Notes under the pieces: generated by a model
The model's database searches: none
What the model was told of the DNA's origin: nothing
The model's input: only the letters and a program-made list of their open reading frames with translations
Position numbers and translations under genes: made by a program
Shown: one piece after another, positions 38,587 to 49,643 of the stretch
Layout: the number at the start of each line of letters is the position of its first letter
Position numbering within the stretch: position 1 is the first letter of the stretch
Source of the DNA: Serratia surfactantfaciens
GTDB taxonomy: Bacteria > Pseudomonadota > Gammaproteobacteria > Enterobacterales > Enterobacteriaceae
Assembly: GCF_001642805.2 (NCBI RefSeq)
Contig: NZ_CP016948.1
Coordinates: 1,364,001-1,428,000 of the forward strand
Direction: 5' to 3'
DNA length: 64,000 nt

Positions 38587-41500
38587 TCAGGCCGCCAGCG
38601 TGTGTTCGCGGAAGGCGTTCAGCAGCTCTTCGGTGAACGTCAGGCGCTTCTGACGGTCGGCCAGATCGAGCGTGAACTTCAGCTTGCTTGGACCGTCCAG
38701 GCGGTAAACCTGCGGATTGCCCTGCAGCAGACCGATCAGATAGCCGGGATCGACGCGGTTGTTATCGCCGAACTCGATAAAGCCGCCGCGCTCGTTGCTC
38801 TCGATGCGCTTGATCCCCAGCTTCTGCGCATGCAGGCGCAGCGCCGCGCACTGCAACAGGTTGCGCGCTGCATCCGGCAACTGACCGAAGCGGTCGATCA
38901 GCTCGACCTTCAGCTCATCCAGTTCACCCTCGTTCTTCGCGCTGGCGATGCGCTTGTACAGCGACAGGCGGGTATTGACGTCGGGAATGAAGTCTTCCGG
39001 CAGCAACGCCGGCATGCGCAGCTCCACTTCGGTCTGGTTGCTGGTGAGATCTTCCAGCGACGGTTCGCGGCCGTTTTTCAACGCATCGACGGCGCTTTCC
39101 AGCAATTCCATGTAAAGCGAGAAGCCGACGGTGGTCATCTGGCCGCTCTGGTCTTCGCCCAGCAGTTCGCCGGCGCCGCGGATCTCCAGATCGTGAGTCG
39201 CCAGCGCAAAACCGGCGCCGAGATCTTCCAGCGACGCGATGGCTTCGAGTCGTTTATGGGCGTCGGTGCCCATGGCTTTCGGGTTTGGCGTCAACAGATA
39301 GGCATAAGCCTGGTGGTGCGAACGCCCGACGCGGCCGCGCAGCTGATGCAGCTGCGCCAGGCCGAAGCGATCGGCCCGCTCGATGATGATGGTGTTGGCG
39401 CTGGGGATGTCGATGCCGGTTTCGATGATGGTGGTGCACACCAGCACGTTGAACCGCTGGTGGTGGAAATCGTTCATCACCCGTTCCAGATCGCGCTCGC
39501 GCATCTGGCCGTGGCCGATGGCGATGCGCGCCTCCGGCACCAGCTCCGCCAGGCGCTGCGCCGCTTTTTCGATGTTCTCCACGTCGTTGTAGAGGTAGTA
39601 AACCTGGCCGCCGCGCAGCACTTCGCGCAGGATCGCTTCGCGCACCACCAGGCTGTCGTATTCGCGCACGAAGGTCTTCACCGCCAGCCGGCGCGCCGGC
39701 GGAGTGGCGATGATCGACAGATCGCGCATGCCGCTCATCGCCATGTTCAGCGTACGCGGGATCGGCGTGGCGGTCAGCGTCAGGATATCGACGTCGGCGC
39801 GCATCGCCTTGATGCGCTCCTTGTGGCGCACGCCAAAGCGGTGCTCTTCATCGACGATCAGCAGCCCCAAATCTTTCCAGCGCAGATCGCTCTGCAGCAG
39901 TTTGTGGGTGCCGATAATGATGTCTACCTTGCCTTCGGCCGCGTCGTCCAGCACCTGCTGCTGCTCTTTGGCGCTGCGGAAGCGCGACATCATCTCGATG
40001 CGGATCGGCCAGGTGGCGAAGCGATCGCGGAAGTTGTCGAAGTGCTGCTGCGCCAGCAGGGTGGTCGGCACCAGCACCGCCACCTGTTTGCCGTTTTCCA
40101 CCGCCAGGAAGGCGGCGCGCATCGCCACTTCGGTTTTGCCGAAGCCGACGTCGCCGCACACCAGGCGGTCCATCGCCAGCGGTTGGCACATGTCGCTCAG
40201 CACCGCGTTGATCGCCTGTTCCTGGTCCGGCGTGGTTTCGAACGGGAAGGTCTGGCAGAACAGCTGGTACTGTTCGCGGTTATGCTTGAAGGCGAAACCG
40301 GCCTTGGCGGCGCGCTGGGCGTAAATATCCAGCAGCTCCGCCGCCACGTCGCGCACCCGTTCGGCCGCTTTCTGCCGCGCGCGCGTCCAGGCGTCGCCGC
40401 CCAGCTTGTGCAGCGGGGCGTTTTCGTCTGCGCCGCCGGCGTAACGGCTGATCAGGTGCAGCGATGAGACCGGCACGTACAGCTTGTCCTCGCCGGCGTA
40501 GGAGAGGATCAGGTACTCGGCCTTGATGCCGCCGGCTTCCAGCGTGGTCAGGCCGACGTAGCGGCCGACGCCGTGCTCCAGGTGCACCACCGGCTGGCCG
40601 GGATGCAGCTCCGCCAGGTTGCGGATCAGGGTATCGGTGTTGATGGTGCGCCGGTTGTCCTGTCGGCGGCGGCTGACGCGTTCGCCGAGCAGATCGCTTT
40701 CGCAGATCAGCGCCCGCTGGCGAAGGCCGTCGAGGAAACCGTGTTCGGCGGCGCCGACCATCATGTAACGGCCCGCGGTTTCCGCCTGATCGAGACGCTG
40801 GATCAGCGCCGGCGCCAGCTTGATGCGGCCGAGCAGATCCTGCAGCGTTTCACGCCGCCCCTCGCTTTCGACGGAGAAGATCACGCTGCCGTCGAAGCCT
40901 TCGATAAAGCGGCGCAGGTTATCCAGCGGGGATTTATGTTGCGCCTGCACCGCCAGATCGGGCAGGGCATGGTAATCCAGATTGGTGTTGCCGGCCTTGG
41001 CCGGCAGCTCATCGGTTTTCAGCGCGATGCGCGGCCAGGCCTTCAGCTCGCCGAACAGCGCATCGACGCGCAGCCACAGCGTATCCGGCGCCAGCAGCGG
41101 GCGCATCGGATCGACGCGGCGGCTTTCGTAACGCTGGTTGACGTCCTGCCAGAAGCGCTCGGCGGCGCTCTCCAGATCGCCGGTGTTGACGATCAGCGTA
41201 TTGGCCGGTAGGTAGCTGAACAGCGAGGGCAGCGGCTGGCTGAAGAACAGCGGCTGCCAGTATTCGATACCGGCGGGCCAGGCGCTTTTGCTGACCTGCT
41301 GATAGATATGTTCGGCGTCGCGGCGTACCTCAAACTGTTCGCGCCACTGGCTGCGGAACAGCTCGATGGCGTTCTTGTCGGTGGGGAACTCGTGGGCCGG
41401 CAACAGATTGATGGCTTCGACTTCGCTCAGCGTGCGCTGGGTGTCGACGTCGAAGATGCGCAGGCTGTCGATTTCGTCATCGAAAAAGTCGATGCGGTAA

Positions 41501-42060
41501 GGCTCGTCGCTGCCCATCGGGTAAAGATCGAGCAGCGCGCCGCGGGTGGCGAATTCGCCGTGCTCCATCACCTGATCGACGCTGCGGTATCCGGCCTGTT
41601 CCAGCTGCGCGCGCAGCTTGTCGCGCGACAGGCGCTGGCCTTTCTTCATCACCAGCGCATGGCCGTGCAGGAACTCGTGCGGACAGACGCGCTGCATCAG
41701 GGTGTTGACCGGCAGAATGATCACCCCGCGCGCCATGGTCGGCAGATGATACAGGCTCGACAAACGGTCGGAGATGATCTCCTGGTGCGGCGAGAAGCTG
41801 TCGTACGGCAGGGTCTCCCAGTCGGACAGGGTGGTCACCATCTGGTCGGTGAACTGCTGGATCTCGTCGCGCAGCCGCAGGGCGTTTTGCATGTCCGGCG
41901 CGATCAGCATCACCGGGCCATTGTGGCGTTCGACGATCTCGGCGCACTCCACGGCGCAGGCCGCGCCGGTCAGTTGCCCCAGCTGGCGCAGATCGCCCGC
42001 GCGATCGGGCAGAGAATAACGGGGGGATGAGGAACGGTTACGGCTATCGGAAGTGCTCAT
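38587..42060 (-). CDS. mfd: Transcription-repair coupling factor
   Basis: 1157 residues (E. coli 1148). N-terminal UvrB-homology region (GPVMLIAPDMQNALRLRDEI), RNA-polymerase interaction domain (HLEHGVGRYVGL), then RecG-like translocase with GDVGFGKTEVAMRAAF and DEEHRFG. It removes stalled RNA polymerase and recruits UvrA. The start adds about ten Ser-rich residues compared with E. coli; a downstream start is possible. Confidence 0.97.
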   Translation of the reverse strand: MSTSDSRNRSSSPRYSLPDRAGDLRQLGQLTGAACAVECAEIVERHNGPVMLIAPDMQNALRLRDEIQQFTDQMVTTLSDWETLPYDSFSPHQEIISDRLSSLYHLPTMARGVIILPVNTLMQRVCPHEFLHGHALVMKKGQRLSRDKLRAQLEQAGYRSVDQVMEHGEFATRGALLDLYPMGSDEPYRIDFFDDEIDSLRIFDVDTQRTLSEVEAINLLPAHEFPTDKNAIELFRSQWREQFEVRRDAEHIYQQVSKSAWPAGIEYWQPLFFSQPLPSLFSYLPANTLIVNTGDLESAAERFWQDVNQRYESRRVDPMRPLLAPDTLWLRVDALFGELKAWPRIALKTDELPAKAGNTNLDYHALPDLAVQAQHKSPLDNLRRFIEGFDGSVIFSVESEGRRETLQDLLGRIKLAPALIQRLDQAETAGRYMMVGAAEHGFLDGLRQRALICESDLLGERVSRRRQDNRRTINTDTLIRNLAELHPGQPVVHLEHGVGRYVGLTTLEAGGIKAEYLILSYAGEDKLYVPVSSLHLISRYAGGADENAPLHKLGGDAWTRARQKAAERVRDVAAELLDIYAQRAAKAGFAFKHNREQYQLFCQTFPFETTPDQEQAINAVLSDMCQPLAMDRLVCGDVGFGKTEVAMRAAFLAVENGKQVAVLVPTTLLAQQHFDNFRDRFATWPIRIEMMSRFRSAKEQQQVLDDAAEGKVDIIIGTHKLLQSDLRWKDLGLLIVDEEHRFGVRHKERIKAMRADVDILTLTATPIPRTLNMAMSGMRDLSIIATPPARRLAVKTFVREYDSLVVREAILREVLRGGQVYYLYNDVENIEKAAQRLAELVPEARIAIGHGQMRERDLERVMNDFHHQRFNVLVCTTIIETGIDIPSANTIIIERADRFGLAQLHQLRGRVGRSHHQAYAYLLTPNPKAMGTDAHKRLEAIASLEDLGAGFALATHDLEIRGAGELLGEDQSGQMTTVGFSLYMELLESAVDALKNGREPSLEDLTSNQTEVELRMPALLPEDFIPDVNTRLSLYKRIASAKNEGELDELKVELIDRFGQLPDAARNLLQCAALRLHAQKLGIKRIESNERGGFIEFGDNNRVDPGYLIGLLQGNPQVYRLDGPSKLKFTLDLADRQKRLTFTEELLNAFREHTLAA

Positions 42061-42264
42061 TCAGGTATCTTTAATCAATGTGTTGGATGGCGTCCCGGCA
42101 CGGATAACCCAGCGCCTTTATGCTGTTTATAGTAGCCCAGCGGCCGGCAAACTGACACCGATAAAAGTGCCCTATCTCGTTAGTTATCGGGGCGACGATG
42201 CACGCAAGCGCGACGCCAACAAGGCGTCGCCGGGAGGAAAGATAGAACGCCAGTCAGCGCAAGA

Positions 42265-42870
42265 TTAGCGCTTTTGATATTCGTCAAAGGACAAGTAATC
42301 CGTATTCAGCACAATTGACTCTTTGCGCGAAATAATCTTGGCCGGCATGCCTGCCACGATGCAGTTTGGCTCAATGTCACTGGTGACAACGGAGTTGGCG
42401 CCAATCGTCACATTGTTACCGATAGTGACCGGACCAACGATCTTGGCTCCGGCTGCAATGGTGACGTTATCGCCGATAGTGGCGACATCATCCCGGCTTT
42501 TGAAGAGGTTGTTGCCGATGGTCACACCTTGCAGGATGGTGCAATTTTTACCAATCTTCACGTTGGGATGGATAACGATGCCACCGAAGTGCGGAATAAG
42601 CAGGCCTTCACCGATACTGGTCTGATGGGGAATTTCGATGCCATATTTTATCTGCAGGCGCTTGAGATTTTTCACCAGTAGACGAAAACAAATTCTCTCA
42701 AAGATATTGCGTTTTTTGGCATGAAAATCACTGTGCAGCCGCAAGGTGAAAATGTAGTTAAAGCCGACGTAGTTCTGTTGGAAAAGGGACTTGATTAGCC
42801 TTGCGATGCCGGACTTTCTGCTCGCGCGAAAGAAGTCGGCATAAATTTTATATTTTGTTTCCGTTCTCAT
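42265..42870 (-). CDS. Hexapeptide-repeat acetyltransferase (SAT/WcaB-like)
   Basis: 201 residues with a helical N-terminus and left-handed beta-helix repeats (VKIGKNCTILQGVTIGN, VTIAAGAKIVGPVTIGNN), resembling serine acetyltransferases and colanic-acid type WcaB. The catalytic His pair is suggested by HFGGIVIHP. The coding is AT-rich compared with mfd and lolC, so it was probably acquired. It occupies the mfd-lolC interval where E. coli has ycfT. Substrate unknown; a surface sugar is plausible. Confidence 0.78.
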   Translation of the reverse strand: MRTETKYKIYADFFRASRKSGIARLIKSLFQQNYVGFNYIFTLRLHSDFHAKKRNIFERICFRLLVKNLKRLQIKYGIEIPHQTSIGEGLLIPHFGGIVIHPNVKIGKNCTILQGVTIGNNLFKSRDDVATIGDNVTIAAGAKIVGPVTIGNNVTIGANSVVTSDIEPNCIVAGMPAKIISRKESIVLNTDYLSFDEYQKR

Positions 42871-43288
42871 TGATTGCCCTTGCGTTTAACCGATAACTAT
42901 CATCAACTTCGTCAATATTGGCAGATAGTAACATAGGGCGAAATCGCTGGCGATCCTGTGCGGAAGACCCAGACTGAAACCCGTCGGATAGCGGCATGTG
43001 CCACTGGTGGAAAACGACGGCGCGGCGGGTGCCCTGCGAGCGACAGGGGCAAATGCGATTTCGCAGGCGACACCGTCATTTTCAGAAGAAACTGAGGCGG
43101 GCCGGCAAAAACATTTTCGGCGACTCACCAAAACAGTCAAGGGTAAACAAGGGGTTATCCGCGATGGAAATGCCGCATGCACATCGATGCAAGAATCGTA
43201 AAAATCTTTATTTTTCATTTAATTGTTTTCACGGCGACGATATAATCCATGATCACTTTGCTTAAGCCACGGCTATCAAACGGATTTC
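42871..43288. promoter_or_regulatory. Gap before lolC with candidate promoter
   Basis: 418 bp. Near the lolC end is TATAAT (43241-43246) with a poor -35 (TTTAAT, 43218-43223, 17-bp spacer). Open frames here look like chance and were rejected. The rest shows nothing. Confidence 0.4.
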
Positions 43289-44491
43289 ATGTATCAACCT
43301 GTCGCGTTATTCATTGGCCTGCGCTACATGCGCGGGCGAGCCTCAGACCGCTTCGGGCGGTTTGTTTCCTGGCTTTCCACCATCGGCATTACGCTGGGGG
43401 TGATGGCGTTGGTCACCGTGCTGTCGGTGATGAACGGTTTCGAAAAGGATCTGGAGAACAACATCCTCGGCCTGATGCCGCAGGCGCTGGTCACCAGTCC
43501 GCAAGGATCGGTCAACCCGCAGCAGCTGCCGGCCTCCGAGGTGCAGAAGCTGCAGGGCGTCACGCGCGTCGCGCCGCTGACCACCGGTGACGTGGTGCTG
43601 CAAAGCGCCCGCAGCGTGGCGGTCGGCGTTATGCTCGGCGTCAATCCCGACGAAACCGATCCGCTGACGCCGTATCTGGTCAACGTCAAGCAGCAGCAGC
43701 TGCAGCCGGGCCAATACAACATCATCATCGGCGAACAGCTGGCGGGGCAACTCGGCGTCAAGCGCGGCGACTCGCTGCGCGTGATGGTGCCGAGCGCCAG
43801 TCAATTCACGCCGATGGGCCGCATTCCCAGCCAGCGTCTGTTCACCCTTATCGGCACCTTCCACGCCAATAGCGAAGTGGACGGCTATCAGATGCTGGTC
43901 AACCAACAGGACGCTTCGCGCCTGATGCGCTACCCGGCCGGCAATATCACCGGCTGGCGCCTGTTCCTGCAACAGCCGTTGACGGTCGATACGCTCAGCC
44001 AACAGGCGCTGCCGCCGGGCACGGTCTGGAAAGACTGGCGCGATCGCAAGGGCGAGCTGTTCCAGGCGGTGCGCATGGAGAAGAACATGATGGGGCTGCT
44101 GCTCAGCCTGATCGTGGCGGTGGCGGCGTTTAACATCATTACCTCGCTCGGCCTGCTGGTGATGGAGAAGCAGGGCGAAGTCGCCATTCTGCAGACTCAG
44201 GGGCTGACCCGCCGGCAGATCATGTCGGTATTTATGGTGCAAGGCGCCAGCGCCGGCATCATCGGTTCGCTGCTCGGCACGCTGCTCGGCGTGCTGCTGG
44301 CTACCAACCTGAACAATCTGATGCCGATCCTCGGCGCCTTGATCGACGGCGCTTCGCTGCCGGTGGCGGTCGATCCGCTGCAGGTGACGATCATCGCCGT
44401 GGTGGCGATGGCGGTTTCCCTGTTGTCCACGCTTTATCCTTCATGGCGCGCTGCCGCCGTACAACCCGCTGAGGCTTTACGTTATGAGTAA
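43289..44491 (+). CDS. lolC: Lipoprotein-releasing permease LolC
   Basis: 400 residues (E. coli 399), FtsX/MacB-like: one N-terminal TM, a large periplasmic domain that recruits LolA, and three C-terminal TMs. Forms LolCD2E. Overlaps lolD by 8 bp. Confidence 0.97.
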   Translation: MYQPVALFIGLRYMRGRASDRFGRFVSWLSTIGITLGVMALVTVLSVMNGFEKDLENNILGLMPQALVTSPQGSVNPQQLPASEVQKLQGVTRVAPLTTGDVVLQSARSVAVGVMLGVNPDETDPLTPYLVNVKQQQLQPGQYNIIIGEQLAGQLGVKRGDSLRVMVPSASQFTPMGRIPSQRLFTLIGTFHANSEVDGYQMLVNQQDASRLMRYPAGNITGWRLFLQQPLTVDTLSQQALPPGTVWKDWRDRKGELFQAVRMEKNMMGLLLSLIVAVAAFNIITSLGLLVMEKQGEVAILQTQGLTRRQIMSVFMVQGASAGIIGSLLGTLLGVLLATNLNNLMPILGALIDGASLPVAVDPLQVTIIAVVAMAVSLLSTLYPSWRAAAVQPAEALRYE

Positions 44492-45188
44492 CCATCTTTT
44501 GCTGCAGTGTGACAACCTGTGCAAGACCTATCAGGAAGGCAATCTGCACACCGATGTGCTGCGCAATGTCAGCTTTGCCATGCAGCAGGGCGAGATGATG
44601 GCGATCGTCGGCAGCTCGGGTTCCGGCAAGAGCACCCTGTTGCACCTGCTGGGCGGGCTGGACTCGCCGACCTCCGGCGAGGTGATTTTCAAGGGCGAAT
44701 CGCTGAACGCTATGTCTTCGGCGGCCAAGGCCGAGCTGCGCAACCGCCAGCTGGGCTTCATCTATCAGTTCCACCATCTGTTGCCGGATTTCACCGCGCT
44801 GGAAAACGCCGCCATGCCGCTGCTGATCGGTGGGGCCAAACCGGCGCAGGCGCAGGAGAAGGCGCGGGAGATGCTGGCGGCGGTCGGGCTGGAAAAACGC
44901 AGCAAACACCGCCCGTCAGAGCTCTCCGGCGGCGAGCGTCAGCGCGTGGCGATCGCGCGTGCGCTGGTCAACAACCCGGCGCTGGTGCTGGCGGACGAAC
45001 CGACCGGTAACCTGGACAAACGCACCGCGGACAGCATCTTCGATCTGCTGGGCGAGCTGAACGTGCGTCAGGGCACCGCTTTTCTGGTGGTGACACACGA
45101 TCTGCAGCTGGCCAAACGCCTGAGCCGCCAGTTGGAAATGGCCGACGGCCACCTGCAGGCGCAGCTGACCCTGATGGGGGCCGAGTAA
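44484..45188 (+). CDS. lolD: Lipoprotein-releasing ATPase LolD
   Basis: 234 residues. Walker [10 protein letters not shown], signature [14 protein letters not shown], Walker [12 protein letters not shown]. Powers extraction of outer-membrane lipoproteins from the inner membrane. Confidence 0.98.
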   Translation: MSNHLLLQCDNLCKTYQEGNLHTDVLRNVSFAMQQGEMMAIVGSSGSGKSTLLHLLGGLDSPTSGEVIFKGESLNAMSSAAKAELRNRQLGFIYQFHHLLPDFTALENAAMPLLIGGAKPAQAQEKAREMLAAVGLEKRSKHRPSELSGGERQRVAIARALVNNPALVLADEPTGNLDKRTADSIFDLLGELNVRQGTAFLVVTHDLQLAKRLSRQLEMADGHLQAQLTLMGAE

Positions 45189-46435
45189 TGGCGGGAGCCT
45201 CACTGTCCTTCCTGACGGCCCTGCGTTTCAGCCGCGGCCGTAAACGCGGCGGCATGGTGTCGCTGATCTCGGTTATCTCCACCATCGGCATTGCGCTGGG
45301 GGTGGCGGTGCTGATCGTCGGGCTGAGCGCGATGAACGGTTTTGAGCGCGAGCTGAAGAACCGCATTCTGGCGGTGGTGCCGCACGGCGAGCTGGAGCCG
45401 GTCAATCAGCCGTTCAGCGGCTGGCCGTCGATTCTGCAGCGGGTGGAAAAGGTGCCGGGCATTTTGGCCGCCGCGCCTTACATCAATTTCACCGGCCTGA
45501 TGGAAAACGGCGCGCAACTGCGCGCAGTGGAAGTCAAAGGCGTTGATCCGCAGCAGGAGAGCCGGCTGAGCGCGCTGCCGCAGTATGTGCAGGGCGACGC
45601 CTGGGTCAACTTCAAGCCCGGCGAGCAGCAGGTGATCCTCGGCAAAGGCGTGGCCGACGCGCTGGGCGTCAAGCAGGGCGCTTATGTGACGGTCATGATT
45701 CCCAACAGCGACCCGGAGATGAAGCTGCTGCAGCCGAAGCGCATTCGCCTGCACGTGACCGGCATTCTGCAGCTCAGCGGCCAGCTCGATCACAGCCTGG
45801 CGCTGGTGCCGCTGGCCGACGCGCAGCAGTATCTCGACATGGGTGACAGCGTCACGGGTATCGCCATCAAGGTGAACGACGTGTTCGCCGCCAACAAACT
45901 GGTGCGCGACGCCGGCGAAGTGACCAATTCGTATATCTACATCAAAAGTTGGATCGGCAAATACGGCTACATGTACCGCGACATCCAGATGATCCGCGCC
46001 ATCATGTATCTGGCGATGGTGCTGGTGATCGGCGTGGCCTGCTTCAATATCGTTTCCACGCTGGTGATGGCGGTAAAAGACAAAAGCGCCGACATCGCAG
46101 TGCTGCGCACCCTGGGCGCCAAAGACGGCTTTATCCGCGCTATCTTCATCTGGTACGGGCTGTTGGCCGGGCTGCTGGGCAGCCTGAGCGGCGTGGTGAT
46201 CGGGGTGATCGCTTCGCTGCAGCTGACCAACATTATCCGCGGCATCGAGACGCTGGTCGGCCATTCTTTCCTGTCGGGCGATATCTACTTCATCGACTTC
46301 CTGCCTTCGGAGCTGCACTGGCTGGACGTACTGATCGTGCTGGCGACCGCCATCGTGCTCAGCCTGTTGGCCAGTTGGTATCCGGCCAGGCGCGCCAGCC
46401 GCATCGATCCGGCGCGGGTGCTGAGCGGACAATAA
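45188..46435 (+). CDS. lolE: Lipoprotein-releasing permease LolE
   Basis: 415 residues (E. coli 414), same fold as LolC; binds the lipoprotein directly. Start shares one base with the lolD stop. A terminator follows. Confidence 0.97.
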   Translation: MAGASLSFLTALRFSRGRKRGGMVSLISVISTIGIALGVAVLIVGLSAMNGFERELKNRILAVVPHGELEPVNQPFSGWPSILQRVEKVPGILAAAPYINFTGLMENGAQLRAVEVKGVDPQQESRLSALPQYVQGDAWVNFKPGEQQVILGKGVADALGVKQGAYVTVMIPNSDPEMKLLQPKRIRLHVTGILQLSGQLDHSLALVPLADAQQYLDMGDSVTGIAIKVNDVFAANKLVRDAGEVTNSYIYIKSWIGKYGYMYRDIQMIRAIMYLAMVLVIGVACFNIVSTLVMAVKDKSADIAVLRTLGAKDGFIRAIFIWYGLLAGLLGSLSGVVIGVIASLQLTNIIRGIETLVGHSFLSGDIYFIDFLPSELHWLDVLIVLATAIVLSLLASWYPARRASRIDPARVLSGQ

Positions 46436-46440
46436 AACCC

Positions 46441-46472
46441 ACGGGGAGGCAGCGATGCCGCCCCGTTTTTTT
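46441..46472 (+). terminator. Rho-independent terminator after lolE
   Basis: ACGGGG-A-GGCA-GCGA-TGCC-G-CCCCGT followed by seven T. It separates lolCDE from nagK, so nagK needs read-through or its own promoter. Confidence 0.9.
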
Positions 46473-46488
46473 AGCCGGGGGATCGGTT

Positions 46489-47406
46489 ATGTACTACGGT
46501 TTCGATATGGGCGGCACCAAGATTGAGCTGGGGGTGTTCGACGATAAGCTGCAGCGCATTTGGCAAAAGCGGGTGCCGACGCCGCGTGAAGATTACCGGC
46601 AGCTGCTGGCCACGCTGTGCGATCTGACCCTTGAGGCGGATGCGTTTTGCGGCCGGCGCGGCAGCGTCGGCATCGGCATACCGGGCCTGCCCAACGACGA
46701 TGACGGCACGCTGTTTACCGCCAACGTGCCGGCGGCGATGGGGCGGCCGCTGCCGCGCGATCTGGCGGCGCTGATCGGGCGCGAGGTGCGGGTCGACAAC
46801 GACGCCAACTGTTTTGCGCTGTCGGAGGCCTGGGACGAGGAGTTCCGCCGCTACCCGACGGTGTTGGGCATCATCCTCGGAACCGGCGTGGGCGGCGGCC
46901 TGATCGTCGACGGCAAGACGGTGCCGGGGCGCAACTATATCGCCGGCGAGTTCGGTCATTTGCGCCTGCCGGTGGACGCGCTTGAGGTACTGGGGCGTGA
47001 TGTGCCTCGCGTTGCCTGCGGATGCGGCCATCAGGGTTGCATTGAAAACTACATATCGGGCCGCGGTTTCGAATGGATGTACGCTCATTTCTACGGCCGG
47101 CGCTTGCCCGCCACCGAGATCATTGCGCATTATCAGGCGGGTGAGCCGCAGGCGGCGGCTCATGTAGACCGCTTTATGGACGTGTTGGCAATCTGCCTGG
47201 GTAACCTGCTGACGGTGCTGGATCCGCACCTGGTGGTGATCGGCGGCGGGTTGTCGAACTTCGACGCCATCTACCAGGCGTTGCCGCAGCGGCTGCCGGC
47301 GCACCTGCTGCGGGTGGCCCGGCTGCCGCGTATCGAGAAGGCGCGCTATGGCGACGCCGGCGGCGTGCGCGGCGCGGCGTTCCTCAATTTGGCTCGCCCA
47401 ACGTAA
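46489..47406 (+). CDS. nagK: N-acetyl-D-glucosamine kinase
   Basis: 305 residues (E. coli 303), ROK family: ATP site [11 protein letters not shown], zinc motif [12 protein letters not shown], and GxGxGGG in [12 protein letters not shown]. Recycles GlcNAc from the cell wall. Start ATG 46489 lies just after the lolE terminator. Confidence 0.96.
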   Translation: MYYGFDMGGTKIELGVFDDKLQRIWQKRVPTPREDYRQLLATLCDLTLEADAFCGRRGSVGIGIPGLPNDDDGTLFTANVPAAMGRPLPRDLAALIGREVRVDNDANCFALSEAWDEEFRRYPTVLGIILGTGVGGGLIVDGKTVPGRNYIAGEFGHLRLPVDALEVLGRDVPRVACGCGHQGCIENYISGRGFEWMYAHFYGRRLPATEIIAHYQAGEPQAAAHVDRFMDVLAICLGNLLTVLDPHLVVIGGGLSNFDAIYQALPQRLPAHLLRVARLPRIEKARYGDAGGVRGAAFLNLARPT

Positions 47407-47497
47407 TGGGCATTGAGGCCAGGCGTGAATGTATGCAGCCAACAACGCCTCAACGTCCAGTAAGAAGGGTAAACAGGGAAAAGTAAGGAGAGAGTTA

Positions 47498-48334
47498 ATG
47501 CACACTCGCCATCGGCTGTGTCAGTTTCGCAAGAGTAAGCATGTGCTGCATCAGCGCTTTCGTTCACGCATTTTTCACCGTGACACCATGGCGGCGGCCG
47601 AGCTGAAAAAGCCGTTTGTGGTGGTGTTGACCGGGGCCGGCATTTCGGCCGAATCGGGCATTCGCACCTTCCGCGCCGCGGATGGGCTGTGGGAAGAACA
47701 CCGGGTGGAGGATGTCGCCACGCCGGAAGGGTTTCAGCGCGATCCGGCGCTGGTGCAGGCGTTTTACAACGAACGCCGCCGCCAGCTGCAGACGGAAGAG
47801 ATCGCCCCGAACGCCGCGCACCGCGCGCTGGCGGATCTGGAAGAGTGGCTGGGGGACAACTTCCTGCTGGTCACGCAAAACATCGATAACCTGCATGAGA
47901 GCGCCGGCAGCAAGCGGGTGCTGCACATGCACGGCGAATTGCTGAAGGTGCGCTGCACCCAGTCGGGTCAGGTGTTCGAATGGCCCGGCGATCTCAGCGT
48001 CGACGACCGTTGCCACTGCTGCCAGTTCCCGGCGCCGCTGCGGCCGCACGTGGTGTGGTTCGGCGAGATGCCGCTGGGCATGGACGACATCTACCAGGCG
48101 CTGAGCAAGGCCGATTTCTTCGTCGCCATCGGCACCTCTGGCCACGTCTATCCGGCGGCCGGCTTCGTGCATGAGGCGCGGCTGGGCGGCGCTTACGCCA
48201 TGGAGCTGAACCTGGAACCGAGCCAGGTGGAGAGCCAGTTCGACGAGAAACACTACGGCCTAGCCAGCGAAGTGGTGCCGCGTTTTGTGCACAAGTTCCT
48301 GGTGGGCAAGGTGGCGCGGGCCGACCGGCCCTGA
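47498..48334 (+). CDS. cobB: NAD-dependent protein deacylase CobB (sirtuin)
   Basis: 278 residues from ATG 47498, which has AAGGAG 7 nt upstream. [23 protein letters not shown], catalytic HMHGELL and zinc Cys (CHCC) are seen. Tyr and Arg of FYNERRR are the pair tied to desuccinylase activity in sirtuins. An internal ATG at 47588 would give a short form lacking the Arg-rich N-terminus; both forms exist in Salmonella. Confidence 0.95.
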   Translation: MHTRHRLCQFRKSKHVLHQRFRSRIFHRDTMAAAELKKPFVVVLTGAGISAESGIRTFRAADGLWEEHRVEDVATPEGFQRDPALVQAFYNERRRQLQTEEIAPNAAHRALADLEEWLGDNFLLVTQNIDNLHESAGSKRVLHMHGELLKVRCTQSGQVFEWPGDLSVDDRCHCCQFPAPLRPHVVWFGEMPLGMDDIYQALSKADFFVAIGTSGHVYPAAGFVHEARLGGAYAMELNLEPSQVESQFDEKHYGLASEVVPRFVHKFLVGKVARADRP

Positions 48335-48341
48335 GAAAGGC

Positions 48342-48366
48342 ATCAGGGCGCAATGCGCGCCCTGAT
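48342..48366. terminator. Hairpin between cobB and potD
   Basis: ATCAGGGCGC and GCGCCCTGAT, a perfect 10-bp stem with five-base loop, between converging genes; no T-run. Confidence 0.55.
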
Positions 48367-48382
48367 AGGATGGCGGGGCGTG

Positions 48383-49426
48383 TTAGCGCCCGGCTTTCAG
48401 CTTTTGGAAGTAGCTCTCGTACAGCGTGCTGGCGTCGCCGACGTCGTTTTGCCACTCGCCGTGCTCAATAACCGCTTTATCCGGGTAGAGTGACGGGTCG
48501 TTGGCGATCTCCGGCGACAGCAGCTTCTTCGCCGCCAGGTTCGGCGTCGGGTAACCGATGGTTTCCGCTACCTGCACCGCGATTTCCGGCCGCAGCAGGA
48601 AGTCGATCAGCTTCAGCGCTCCTTCTACGTTGCGCGCGTTGGCCGGAATGGCCAGGCTATCCATCCAGAAGATGCCGCCTTCCTTCGGCCAGACGATCTC
48701 CAGCGGCGTGCCGGCCTGGCGTGCCACGAAGGCAGAACCGTTCCATACCATGCCGACGTTGACTTCCCCTTCCATAAACGGATTACCCGGGTTATCGGAG
48801 TTGAAGGCCAGCACGTTCGGCATCAATTTCTGCAGCTCGTGGTAGGCGGCTTCGATCTCTTTCGGATCGGTGGTGTTGCCGGAATAGCCCAGCTTGAGCA
48901 GCGCCATCTGGAACACTTCACGCGCGTCGTCGGTCAGCAGCAGGCGGCCTTTGTACTGCGGTTGCCACAGGTCGGCCCAGGCGGTGACGGTGGACGGATC
49001 CTGCGCGTCGCTGTTGACGCCGATGGCGGTGGCGCCCCAGATGTAAGGGATGGAGTAGTCGTTGTTGGGATCGAACGGCTTGTTCAGCAGGGTAGGATCG
49101 AGATCCTTGAAGTGGCTGAGCTTGCTCTTGTCGATTTTTTGCAGCATGCCTTCCTTGCTCATCTTGGCGATGAAGTAGGTGGAGGGCACCACCAGATCGT
49201 ACGCGCCGTCCTTGTAGGTCTTCAGCTTGGCGTACATGCTTTCGTTGGATTCATAGGTGGAATAGATCACCTTGATGCCGGTTTCTTTGGTGAACTGCTC
49301 CAGCAGCCCCGGCGGGACGTATTCAGTCCAGTTATAGAAGTACAGTGTTTTGCCGTCAGAGGCGTTTGCAGAGCAGATACTCAGCGCCATCATCCCGGCT
49401 GCGAGCAGATGTGACCACTTTTTCAT
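48383..49426 (-). CDS. potD: Spermidine/putrescine-binding protein PotD
   Basis: 347 residues (E. coli 348). Signal peptide ending CSANA; mature start SDGKTLYFYNWTEYVPPG. Periplasmic binding protein of PotABCD. Unlike the tight E. coli operon, 227 bp separate it from potC, with a hairpin and its own promoter. Confidence 0.96.
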   Translation of the reverse strand: MKKWSHLLAAGMMALSICSANASDGKTLYFYNWTEYVPPGLLEQFTKETGIKVIYSTYESNESMYAKLKTYKDGAYDLVVPSTYFIAKMSKEGMLQKIDKSKLSHFKDLDPTLLNKPFDPNNDYSIPYIWGATAIGVNSDAQDPSTVTAWADLWQPQYKGRLLLTDDAREVFQMALLKLGYSGNTTDPKEIEAAYHELQKLMPNVLAFNSDNPGNPFMEGEVNVGMVWNGSAFVARQAGTPLEIVWPKEGGIFWMDSLAIPANARNVEGALKLIDFLLRPEIAVQVAETIGYPTPNLAAKKLLSPEIANDPSLYPDKAVIEHGEWQNDVGDASTLYESYFQKLKAGR

Positions 49427-49506
49427 GCAGCGTATCCTTCAGCAGTAGTGAGCCGAACCCGTATGAGCCGCCGTTTGTCGGCTGCGCCATACCCCAGAAA
49501 GGGGCC

Positions 49507-49535
49507 ATTATAGGGGCCGGGGCGGGGTGGGTAAA
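49507..49535 (-). promoter_or_regulatory. Sigma-70 promoter for potD
   Basis: Read on the minus strand: TTTACC, 17-bp spacer, TATAAT, with the start about 75 nt before the potD ATG. Near-consensus at the -10 and ideal spacing, in the gap between potC and potD. Confidence 0.65.
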
Positions 49536-49625
49536 GGCGGTTATCCCAGCGGCAAATCAGCGGGTTAACCGAGTCGGGGCGAGCAAAAACGGCCGCTGGC
49601 ATATCACTGCGGCCAATGAAAGAGA

Positions 49626-49643
49626 CGGGCGCCGCAGCGCCCG
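49626..49643 (-). terminator. Hairpin after potC
   Basis: CGGGCGC-CGCA-GCGCCCG just after potC; on the minus strand it is followed by TCTCTTTC, a moderate T-rich tail. Confidence 0.55.

Noticed and set aside
38602..40467. 621-codon plus-strand open frame opposite mfd
   Set aside because: Antisense shadow; mfd motifs are intact on the other strand.
42886..43218. 110-codon open frame before lolC
   Set aside because: No recognisable start, no hydrophobic or domain pattern; the sequence lies in the lolC upstream gap.
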